Shown here one piece after another: positions 1 to 7,248 of a stretch of 64,000 nt of DNA (position 1 is its first letter; each line of letters opens with the position of its first letter). Under the pieces are notes generated by a model. It saw only the letters and a program-made list of their open reading frames with translations, was not told where the DNA came from and ran no database searches. This DNA comes from Cyanophora paradoxa (lineage: Eukaryota; Glaucocystophyceae; Cyanophorales; Cyanophoraceae): positions 79,497 through 143,496 of the forward strand of contig QPMI01000633.1 of NCBI GenBank assembly GCA_004431415.1. Reading direction: 5' to 3'. The translations under genes were made by a program, and so were the position numbers.

Positions 1-1724
1 TCAACACGTAATTTATCATCTTGTTGGGCAATTTTGCGGAATATTCCATGTCCGCATTCATCCATGTGATCGACAACGATAGCTACTTTGGTTTGCTTTG
101 AGATTCGCCGGTGGAGGTTACAGTTTCGGCATGCCTTCCCGATGAAATTGCCGGATTGGTGACAATGATCGCGAACGGGGAAGTTTTCGTGGGTGAATCT
201 CTGAGAGCAAATATAACAGTTTTTTGTTATCTTGTATTCCGCCTTCTGATCGTCTGTGAGTGGATGCATCGAAATATTTCTAAACAGCGTCTCAACTATT
301 TCGGGTCTGATATCTTGGAGAGTAGCAAAGAGAGAACCGAGAGGATCGGCTCCCTCAAAATGGTATGCTCTCACTTCTTCTCCCATTACCACTCTCAGTG
401 AAACCGCTTTAATCTCACGTTTACTCCTCTGAGCATCGATAGCAACCGAATGATCTTCGACTTTGACATAACAGATCACAGGAAGCCAAACGGTTTTACG
501 TAGATGTTGCAGACCGAATTCAATTGCGCTTCCCGCTTTTGGGCATTTGCCTTTGCTCTCCCTCCAATCAATGCAGCGATTCGCTTCAACATGCAGGTCT
601 AATTTCTCCTGAGTTCTGAAACGCGATAAGCAGGTTTCACAGTAATAAATGCGACCATCACATGCTTTATCAAACGTAGTTTTCAGAAGACGACTAAAAG
701 ACATGATAGTAATGTAGTGTCCCCGATCATCTTCGGTGTTTTCAATAAGTAAAAGGTTAATTTTGGTCTTTCGTCTTGGATTACTTGATTGATGGAGAGG
801 ATAGAAACACTCTTTGGCGTTATCGGCTCCGTAAATGTTAATGGATAAATCGGGGTTTAGTTCTTCGAAACGATCGATTACCTCAGCATCACATGCAATG
901 GGAAACTGAATACCATCGAAATTGAGTTCATTTAACCATCGGCGGTATTGGCTTGGTTCATTGCTCTTGTGTTTGTTAATGTCCTTTCGATGCAGGTAAG
1001 CCAAAATCGCATACTTGAAGCAATCTTGACCGTCGATATTCTTAACGTTCACCGTTGCCTTCTTGGATGCAATCCATTCGGGAGTTGCGAAATAGCATCC
1101 TCCCACAGGTGCATAAGACATGATAATGCCTCTTAAAATTTCGATCTTCTCCAAACGGTAACTATCCACTTGCGTCATTTCCTCTTGCATTTTCTGTAAC
1201 GCTTTGCGAACTTCTGTGTCTATGTTGCGGGATCGGGTAATTACGAAATAATCGCTGTAAATGTATTTGGTGATATAGATGCGCGGATTACCTACTTTGG
1301 TAAATTTGCAAACGAAAGTCAGACGGACTTTAACCGCTCTCAGTTGATCTAAGCGGGTTCTAATGCGTTGCGGTAGACTTGGTGCGATTCTTTCGAGGAA
1401 TTCGATAGCATCCACGACAACTTCATTTCGGGCGCGATAGGTTAACCACGAATACGCTTGATTCATCGCTTGTCCATCTTCAATGTCCGGTTCAATTGCT
1501 CCTAATCTCTGTCCTTCACCCATAAATTCCTCCATTCGTTGCATGCGATCGTAGAGGTCATTTGCAATCTCAGTGAGTTGTCCTAATCGCGGTCGTCTAT
1601 CTAAGATGGTGGCTTCTCTATCGAATTCCGCTTCGGTTATCTCACCGGTAACTAAGAGAGTTCCTAACAATCCAAGTATTTCATTTTTCTTTTCTTTGAT
1701 CAGTCTGTTGGTTTGGCGGGGCAT
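1..1724 (-). CDS. Protein-primed family B DNA polymerase, N-terminal part (3-prime end outside window)
   Basis: An open frame from the ATG at 1,722-1,724 to base 1, about 574 codons without a stop. Read by eye it has a Polinton-polymerase-type N-terminal layout: a charged helical start, a region resembling the domain with NVKNIDGQDCFKYAI, a C2H2-like finger (CETC...H...C) near 590-650, and an endonuclease VII-like treble clef (CYIC...DHCH...CRNC) near 115-215. The palm motifs would lie outside the window, but the frameshifted homologue at 58,198-61,451 continues into them. The exonuclease I position reads YVKVE where the family usually has YADFE. The start context (TATAGTAAAGATG) matches the homologue. 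It would replicate the linear viral DNA from a terminal protein. The ORF runs off the window, so it is partial, not broken. Confidence 0.85.
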   Translation of the reverse strand, partial: MPRQTNRLIKEKKNEILGLLGTLLVTGEITEAEFDREATILDRRPRLGQLTEIANDLYDRMQRMEEFMGEGQRLGAIEPDIEDGQAMNQAYSWLTYRARNEVVVDAIEFLERIAPSLPQRIRTRLDQLRAVKVRLTFVCKFTKVGNPRIYITKYIYSDYFVITRSRNIDTEVRKALQKMQEEMTQVDSYRLEKIEILRGIIMSYAPVGGCYFATPEWIASKKATVNVKNIDGQDCFKYAILAYLHRKDINKHKSNEPSQYRRWLNELNFDGIQFPIACDAEVIDRFEELNPDLSINIYGADNAKECFYPLHQSSNPRRKTKINLLLIENTEDDRGHYITIMSFSRLLKTTFDKACDGRIYYCETCLSRFRTQEKLDLHVEANRCIDWRESKGKCPKAGSAIEFGLQHLRKTVWLPVICYVKVEDHSVAIDAQRSKREIKAVSLRVVMGEEVRAYHFEGADPLGSLFATLQDIRPEIVETLFRNISMHPLTDDQKAEYKITKNCYICSQRFTHENFPVRDHCHQSGNFIGKACRNCNLHRRISKQTKVAIVVDHMDECGHGIFRKIAQQDDKLRV

Positions 1725-1745
1725 CTTTACTATAAAGGAACATTT

Positions 1746-2054
1746 TTATTTTGGATTTTGAACGCGTTTTGAAAGTTTATCTTGAAGTCGCTTTCGTGCA
1801 TGGTTCACATCATGGCGACCCTGTCCCGCTCTCATTTCCTCGAAATCATTTGCGCACTGGTGGCCTCTTCCATTTTCGCAGTATCTATCTAATTTCTTTC
1901 TGAAATGCCTGGGCATCTGATCATATTTACATCCTCCTTTCTCCAAGATCAACCGAAGCACTTTTTTTCTTTGCTCTGCATCTGTCAGAACTGGATCAGA
2001 TCCAAAGCATTCATGATTGAGTCGGGCGAAATCTTCTTTTGAGAATGTGGTCAT
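1746..2054 (-). CDS. Small basic hypothetical protein (102 aa)
   Basis: A 102-residue, lysine/arginine-rich protein with two cysteines and several histidines (for example CENGRGHQCANDF). I do not recognise a family. It ends 22 bases before the polymerase start and on the same strand, so the two may be one transcription unit. A TCATTTTTTG box, shared with three other genes of this provirus, lies 35 bases upstream of its ATG. No equivalent intact gene is found at the same place in the right provirus, where a decayed stretch lies instead. Function unknown; a DNA-binding or early role is only a guess from its charge and its promoter box. Confidence 0.6.
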   Translation of the reverse strand: MTTFSKEDFARLNHECFGSDPVLTDAEQRKKVLRLILEKGGCKYDQMPRHFRKKLDRYCENGRGHQCANDFEEMRAGQGRHDVNHARKRLQDKLSKRVQNPK

Positions 2055-2088
2055 TGTGGTGCTCTTGGATCACATCTCTGAAATCGCG

Positions 2089-2098
2089 TCATTTTTTG
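2089..2098 (-). promoter_or_regulatory. Putative promoter box CAAAAAATGA
   Basis: An exact 10-base word (TCATTTTTTG on the + strand) 35 bases upstream of the 102-aa gene. The same word stands upstream of three other minus-strand genes of this provirus. It resembles A-rich early promoter words of large DNA viruses, but that link is inference. Confidence 0.45.
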
Positions 2099-2312
2099 TA
2101 GGCGCTTGTAGGCAGTTAGGCACTTCTTAATCGAGAATTAAAAAGAAGTCCCAAATATATCAACTTGTGTTTTTCAAAACGTTGATTTTATTTTTTATAG
2201 AGAGTTTCCAGGAAAGGTGCCTAAGTGCCTAACGTCAATTAAAAGTGCCTAACCTCAATTGAAAAGTGCCTACTTCAATTATTCAAGTGCCTACTGTCCA
2301 TTTCCAGTAAGG
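2097..2312. repeat. Internal copy of the TGCCTAAC repeat, inverted relative to the copy at 11,528-11,740
   Basis: Contains several TGCCTAAC/GTGCCTA words and a core running from TCGAGAATTAAAAAGAAGTCC to GAGAGTTTCCAG. The core is nearly identical to the reverse complement of 11,540-11,735, about 190 bases by eye. It sits exactly between the 5-prime side of the polymerase unit and the 3-prime end of the TVpol-helicase, and closes with CCATTTCCAGTAAGG at 2,298-2,312, a box also found in the right provirus. The stretch 2,055-2,358 holds no gene. Confidence 0.85.
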
Positions 2313-2358
2313 TATAAAAAAGAATGTATATAGAAATCAGAATCATAACAGAAGTATT

Positions 2359-4755
2359 TTACTCATCATCATCATCAAACTCAACAACAGTAGGTGTCTT
2401 ATCAATCTTCTTCACACCCTTGTAGCCACGATCATAACCAGTTCCAACCTTCTTGCGAACTGCATTCTTGTCATATTTCGCTCCAAGCAAACCCATCACA
2501 GTTTTAATGCGATTTGCAGACATATTCAGTCTCAGTTGCTTGATCTCTTGCTCAACCATCTTGGAAGTTACAGAGTCGGATGAATTTCGAGTGAATTCGA
2601 ACACTGATCTGATCAGAGACATTTCATCACCTGCATCTTCCCGGAATTCATTAATATCCTCAGCAACCTTCCCAGAAACCACGAATTTCTGAGATTTGTA
2701 GGCTTCAAACACCATCCATTCGAATGCTCTAATTATCTCAGGACTTTTTAGCAGAACACTCTTGATATCTTCCGAAGCCAATCTCACACAAGGAGAGTTC
2801 ATTTCCTCAACAGTCTTTTGATCAACGAATTTGTGGGGGTGCTTGAACAATACCATGGTTTGAAGGGTATCAGATGGGGAAATGGGTGGAACATCATTCA
2901 TGATCATCCACAAACGACTTTGGAGGCGAATATTGACCTCATTTTCATATAGAACACGCATGCATTGAACATCACCACCAGATTCCTTCTTTTTGATCAT
3001 TGCACCATTCACCTTAATATTTGTGTTTGAGACATCGAATTTCATCTCTTGGGTGAATGTCAGACGACGAAATTCACAAGGTTTCATCCACTTTAACTTG
3101 GAGGTATCGTTGTCATCTGAGTTCTTATTCAGCAAGAATGCCTCCCCACTGATGGTGTGCACATATCCACTTCCCCAGGTATTTTCATTGAGATTCACAT
3201 AAACCCCCTTACCACAATTGCGTTCACCAATTGATAATCCCCACTGTTTATCTTCGTATTTCCCAGCCATTGCACGAGCTGTAAATTCCAGAGCAGAAGA
3301 AATCGAATCATTTCCGAAAACGGGTTCCAGAATCTTGTCGAAAAGGGTTTGAATATCCGAATCAGATGGCTTGATCACATATCCATCTTTGTCAACAAGA
3401 AGATCCCTCTCGATTCGAGTGGTAGAATAGATCTTGTCACATTTGTCCCATGGTGTGAGCTTCTTTGTCTCGAAATCATACACACCATTTCGGTAGCACA
3501 ATTTTCCAATGGTCGATGACCACATAATATCATTGTAGAACACACGATTATTGGGCAGAAATGCTTTGGCTGTCTTGATAATTCGATCTGCCCCAGTAAG
3601 ATTGGTAGAATATGGCTTCAAGTTACCTTTGTCATCCTCCTTGAACATATAGCACTCCATGCACAATTTCAACATTATATTGTAGACCATTGTGGAATCA
3701 TCAGTCCACAGAAAATCGTCTGTCTGAGCGAATATACGACCATCAGACATGACCACTCGCCCCTCAATCGATTTAACAAATGTGAGAGCAGCTTCACGAT
3801 CATCCCGAACAATATTAAGAGGAGAGGATACACTTTTTGAATTTGTTGGAATCGTAAATCCTTGATCCATTGGTTTAATCATCAACTCAATCTTGTAGCC
3901 AGTGACATTCTCAATATACTTGGTAGCATCACAGAGAATATTGTGGAGACGAGTTTCGGGTAATTCAGGGGCTTTTTCAACCATGCAACCATCATAAACG
4001 AGAACGCCAACTTTTACAGCAAGTGAGGTTAAATACTGACAAAGCGCAATCAGACATTCATTCTCCAATTTGCAGAGAACCATATTAATGGTTGAACCAA
4101 AGATGTTATACTCCTTCTTTCGCTTGCAAATCAAGAAGAAGTTGTGGTTTTCGGGCATGCTTGCAATTTGAGCGTGAATTCCTGTGATTTCGTTCTTAAC
4201 TGCTTTGAACTTGGGGTGGTTCAGCAGTTCCTTGTTATCAATTGAGCCCCCACCCCCGTTTACAACAGAAAGAAACGCTTTCTTGATATCTTCGCGAGAA
4301 AGTCCCGATTTCTTGCTTATATCAGCAATGATACTATCACGATTGTCGACATAATCAGTAAGACCCTCACAAACGATTTCATTTTTTTCACAATACTGAA
4401 TGAGAAGTGTGGGATGCGCATTTTTCATATCGATATCGTAGTAGAAATCGCGAGCAAGAGTGTGGCGGAATTCTCTGGGCATTCCTTGCATTGATGCTTG
4501 CTTCTTCTTGATGTGTTCAAGATTCACGAAATAACGACCAGTATTATGCTTGCATTGATGATATTTAACTTCAATGCGCCCATCTCGCTTCAAATCCTTG
4601 AAATAACGTTGGAGAAGGGTGAGAGTAGCAGTTGCATCAATATCAGGTCGATACTCCAAAGTCTCGAAATTATCAATCAGGTATTTGAGAGTGGAGCGAT
4701 CCACCTTCTCAAAGAGAGCGATTTTAAGTCCGTTCGGTTGCTGAGAGTTGAACAT
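2359..4755 (-). CDS. TVpol-type DNA polymerase fused to SF3 (D5-like) helicase
   Basis: 798 residues. Residues 1-300 resemble the TVpol family (family A-like polymerases of virophages and Polinton-like viruses): a motif A-like DIDMKNAHP at 107-115, a motif B-like region with FGSTINM near 219-225, and a motif C-like VYDG at 253-256. Residues 410-640 form a D5-type superfamily 3 helicase: YRNGVYDF at 421-428, Walker A GERNCGKG at 510-517, Walker B LTFTQE at 565-570, and a sensor motif WMIMND near 616-621. The Walker A ends in G where S or T is usual. The tail is rich in acidic residues. It should unwind and prime or copy the viral genome. The start ATG is preceded by a TCATTTTTTG box. The right provirus has a different helicase type at the same locus. 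Confidence 0.85.
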   Translation of the reverse strand: MFNSQQPNGLKIALFEKVDRSTLKYLIDNFETLEYRPDIDATATLTLLQRYFKDLKRDGRIEVKYHQCKHNTGRYFVNLEHIKKKQASMQGMPREFRHTLARDFYYDIDMKNAHPTLLIQYCEKNEIVCEGLTDYVDNRDSIIADISKKSGLSREDIKKAFLSVVNGGGGSIDNKELLNHPKFKAVKNEITGIHAQIASMPENHNFFLICKRKKEYNIFGSTINMVLCKLENECLIALCQYLTSLAVKVGVLVYDGCMVEKAPELPETRLHNILCDATKYIENVTGYKIELMIKPMDQGFTIPTNSKSVSSPLNIVRDDREAALTFVKSIEGRVVMSDGRIFAQTDDFLWTDDSTMVYNIMLKLCMECYMFKEDDKGNLKPYSTNLTGADRIIKTAKAFLPNNRVFYNDIMWSSTIGKLCYRNGVYDFETKKLTPWDKCDKIYSTTRIERDLLVDKDGYVIKPSDSDIQTLFDKILEPVFGNDSISSALEFTARAMAGKYEDKQWGLSIGERNCGKGVYVNLNENTWGSGYVHTISGEAFLLNKNSDDNDTSKLKWMKPCEFRRLTFTQEMKFDVSNTNIKVNGAMIKKKESGGDVQCMRVLYENEVNIRLQSRLWMIMNDVPPISPSDTLQTMVLFKHPHKFVDQKTVEEMNSPCVRLASEDIKSVLLKSPEIIRAFEWMVFEAYKSQKFVVSGKVAEDINEFREDAGDEMSLIRSVFEFTRNSSDSVTSKMVEQEIKQLRLNMSANRIKTVMGLLGAKYDKNAVRKKVGTGYDRGYKGVKKIDKTPTVVEFDDDDE

Positions 4756-4805
4756 CTTGGGCTCTTCTTATACTTAATGGAGAAAAGAGTTTCTCCGGAT
4801 TCCTG

Positions 4806-4815
4806 TCATTTTTTG
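4806..4815 (-). promoter_or_regulatory. Putative promoter box CAAAAAATGA
   Basis: Exact copy of the 10-base word, 51 bases upstream of the TVpol-helicase ATG at 4,755. Confidence 0.45.
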
Positions 4816-4954
4816 GCGGCTAACCTTTAAGTGCTTGATATCTCCTCAATTACCAAAAACGGCAATCGGGAGATGGTTACGGATCTATCGAAGAATATCG
4901 ATAGACCGCTCGAAAAATGAGTAATTGGGTTCAGCGGTCAAATGGGTGTTTTCC

Positions 4955-5191
4955 TTAATACTTTCGTGGACGTCCCCGCGACTTGTTTTCGATTCCCTCC
5001 CGCTCCTTACGACGATAATATGAAGCGAGTGATTGCGCCTTCTTATACTCCCGATAAACCGGGTCTTCGTTGTAAAGCGTTCGCTTCCTGAGAGCATCTC
5101 TCATCTTGTAATTGGCGCGGGTCTCATCTTCTTCATCGCCGAATTCGACAACGCTAATCATGTCTTCGGTTATATGAATTACAGTCGCCAT
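4955..5191 (-). CDS. Small AT-hook-like DNA-binding protein (78 aa)
   Basis: A 78-residue protein with an acidic N-terminal third (FGDEEDE near 17-23), a basic helical middle (YYRRKEREG) and the C-terminal end SRGRPRKY, which has the GRPRK core of an AT-hook. It probably binds the minor groove of AT-rich DNA, which would suit this AT-rich genome. Its upstream region has a TCATTTTTTG box and the 17-base word TGAGAAAATCTTTTACC, which recurs upstream of the 205-aa gene. It lies upstream of the TVpol-helicase on the same strand. The role as a transcription or chromatin factor is inference. Confidence 0.6.
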   Translation of the reverse strand: MATVIHITEDMISVVEFGDEEDETRANYKMRDALRKRTLYNEDPVYREYKKAQSLASYYRRKEREGIENKSRGRPRKY

Positions 5192-5210
5192 GTTCCCCTT
5201 TATATATAGT

Positions 5211-5277
5211 TGAGAAAATCTTTTACCACTCTGTATTATGCGTTACGTCTTTAAGTAGTTTATGGTGTCATTTTTTG
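5211..5277 (-). promoter_or_regulatory. Putative promoter region of the AT-hook gene
   Basis: Between the ATG at 5,191 and TCATTTTTTG (5,268-5,277) lies TGAGAAAATCTTTTACC (5,211-5,227). The same two words, in the same order, lie upstream of the 205-aa gene (11,254-11,270 and 11,327-11,336). TATATATA lies close to the start. This suggests one class of regulated viral genes. Confidence 0.45.
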
Positions 5278-5399
5278 GTGACCAAAGCCAGTTGGTGTCT
5301 ACGTTCTTCAATTGCAGATTTAACAGCGTAAATCTTTCGTTTCGATAGTATGATGGAGTAGATCTTTTCGTATGACATTTGATACCATAACCAAAGATA

Positions 5400-5618
5400 T
5401 TATTTATGATCGTTTTGCGCAAACGATCGGCGACGGACAGTCTCTGTTTCTGTAACGGTGACTGTCTCAGTTGTTATCGAATCTTGTGATTGCCTTCGCC
5501 CTCCATCGCTTCCACCATCTGAGAAATCCATTTCGAATTTCGTATCGCAGCAATCATTGTGACAATCGGTTATGCAATGCATCTCAAACATCTCAATGAT
5601 CTTTTTCAGAAACTCCAT
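5400..5618 (-). CDS. Small hypothetical protein with Thr/Glu-rich tail (72 aa)
   Basis: The frame opens at a TTG at 5,654, but the first ATG, at 5,616-5,618 (MEFLKKI), is the likelier start and avoids overlap with the gene upstream. The protein has a short amphipathic start, a cysteine/histidine cluster (HCITDCHNDCCD) that could bind zinc, then a Ser/Thr/Glu-rich stretch (TETVTVTETETV) and a basic end. No family recognised. It stands last in the capsid gene block and on the same strand, so a virion or assembly role is possible but unproven. Confidence 0.5.
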   Translation of the reverse strand: MEFLKKIIEMFEMHCITDCHNDCCDTKFEMDFSDGGSDGGRRQSQDSITTETVTVTETETVRRRSFAQNDHK

Positions 5619-5644
5619 TGATTCCCTCTTTAAACAATATATAA

Positions 5645-6376
5645 TTAAAGCCAAACTCTCCGCTTGTATGCTGTGGGAGCTACACCTTTGTCGACTTCCG
5701 CTTTGGTAGCACCAGGTTCAACAGTTCCCTTTTGGGTCTTTGTCTTCAACTCATCTACCGCTTGTTCATCAATTTGAGTCTCCTTCTTACCAATAAACTG
5801 CTTATCGGGAAGACCGGTAATACCCATTCGGAATACTTCTTTGCGCAGCATTTCCTTGATTTTAGCGCGTTCTTTCTTCTCAGTTACATACTGTTCAAGA
5901 GCGCTTGATTTCGCTTCCAGATCCTTTAATTTAGCGGTCATCTCATCCCATTGCGCTTTCGGGATTCGGTGGATGTTTTGAGTTGGCGCAACCTTGTAAG
6001 TAACTTCACCAGCCATCGATTGAATTACCTTATCGGATTCTTTGGAAACACCTTCACCCTTGCGAGCGAGTGAAAGATCTTTTAGACCAAGTTCACGATC
6101 ATCGGCAGCACCGATAATCCGGCGCGCACCTTCACCGACCGCCTTCATCTTCGAGACTTCCGGCGTAATGTTCAGTTGCTCACTTTGGGAGGTTTGCGGC
6201 GCTTTATCACCGGGCGCTTCTTCATACGCCGCATTTAAGGGATCTTCTTCCTGTTGCGATGGTTTCACTTCGCTCATTCCGTTGAATTTCATGGGTGTAG
6301 TGTTGAGAGATCCGTGACTTTCACCGCCGGAATATGACATTGCACCAGCGGGAACACCTCTACGTTTCGGCGGCAT
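5645..6376 (-). CDS. Hypothetical virion-associated protein (243 aa)
   Basis: A 243-residue hydrophilic protein with a basic N-terminus (MPPKRRG), a low-complexity Ser/Gly/Glu/Gln region up to about residue 80, and a likely coiled coil at about 140-185 (LKDLEAKSSALEQYVTEKKE). I see no protease or enzyme motif. It lies directly downstream of the packaging ATPase (29 bases) in the ATPase-capsid-penton block. That position often holds structural or scaffold genes in this virus group, so a minor virion or scaffolding role is the best guess. It is not the cysteine protease expected in Polintons. Confidence 0.6.
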   Translation of the reverse strand: MPPKRRGVPAGAMSYSGGESHGSLNTTPMKFNGMSEVKPSQQEEDPLNAAYEEAPGDKAPQTSQSEQLNITPEVSKMKAVGEGARRIIGAADDRELGLKDLSLARKGEGVSKESDKVIQSMAGEVTYKVAPTQNIHRIPKAQWDEMTAKLKDLEAKSSALEQYVTEKKERAKIKEMLRKEVFRMGITGLPDKQFIGKKETQIDEQAVDELKTKTQKGTVEPGATKAEVDKGVAPTAYKRRVWL

Positions 6377-6404
6377 TGTATATTTATAACATACAGAGAT
6401 AATT

Positions 6405-7187
6405 TTACAGTCCCCTCTTATATCGCATCAACTTATTCGTGTGAACAGCGCTTTTAATCTCTTTCGGCGCTTCCTCCTTCTCAGGCGGTTTTAATTCATC
6501 TTCTTTCTTTTTTGGCTTTCTGTGAAACCGAGGAAACTTAAAGTCTTTTACGAGTTCCGCTTTATCAACATAGTATTCCACCGAATAATTCGCAGAACTC
6601 CAAATGAGAAACTGATAGGAGTGAACGTATTCCTCAAACATCTTATAGAAAGCGTCTTTATCCCGCATGATATTGTATTCTTCTTCAATGGCTTCCAGTT
6701 CTTTGCGATTGGCGGCACTTAGGAACATTGCATAATCCGAGTTGACGCGAATGGTTGAAGAAACCTTACGCAATTTCTGAGTTATGCAAATAATCGAAAT
6801 TTTCGAATGGCGCCCACGACTGTAAAGAGAACCAATAATTTTATCGCGGGTTAGATCGACTATCTCATTATCTATAAGATCATCAAGAACGACACACAAT
6901 TGGTTAACAGGTTCTCCTTTCTCAATTTTCTCTTGTCGTTCATCGAGAAGTTTAGCGATGTAAGGCGCATCCCATTTACCAAGTTGTAATGTAGCGACAT
7001 TATCCCAAAAATGATTGAAACTCGTCCCACTTACAACAAGAATAACATCTAACTTTTTCGCATCGTGAAGTTGTTTTAGCCAATACTTCACCGCTTCTGA
7101 TTTACCAGTCGCAGATTTTCCAATTGCTAAGACACGGAATGGGGGTGTTATCATTTCAGCGGCATTAAACTCGGGAACGTCTGACAT
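6405..7187 (-). CDS. A32-like (FtsK/HerA) genome-packaging ATPase
   Basis: 260 residues from the ATG at 7,185-7,187 (MSDVPEF). The frame is open further upstream, but that part only shadows the capsid gene. Walker A is GKSATGKS at residues 23-30 and Walker B is CVVLDD at 98-103. A basic tail follows (PKKKEDELKPPEKEE). This is the layout of the A32-like ATPases that pump DNA into double-jelly-roll capsids. It lies 61 bases downstream of the capsid gene on the same strand, the usual neighbourhood in Polintons and related viruses. Confidence 0.9.
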   Translation of the reverse strand: MSDVPEFNAAEMITPPFRVLAIGKSATGKSEAVKYWLKQLHDAKKLDVILVVSGTSFNHFWDNVATLQLGKWDAPYIAKLLDERQEKIEKGEPVNQLCVVLDDLIDNEIVDLTRDKIIGSLYSRGRHSKISIICITQKLRKVSSTIRVNSDYAMFLSAANRKELEAIEEEYNIMRDKDAFYKMFEEYVHSYQFLIWSSANYSVEYYVDKAELVKDFKFPRFHRKPKKKEDELKPPEKEEAPKEIKSAVHTNKLMRYKRGL

Positions 7188-7248
7188 GGCGTAATAGATT
7201 CTTCTTAATAAAGACAGATAAAAATAACGAAATCTTACTGATAATGGT

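Noticed and set aside
5619-5654. TTG start for the 72-aa gene
   Set aside because: It overlaps the preceding gene and an ATG with similar spacing lies 12 codons downstream.
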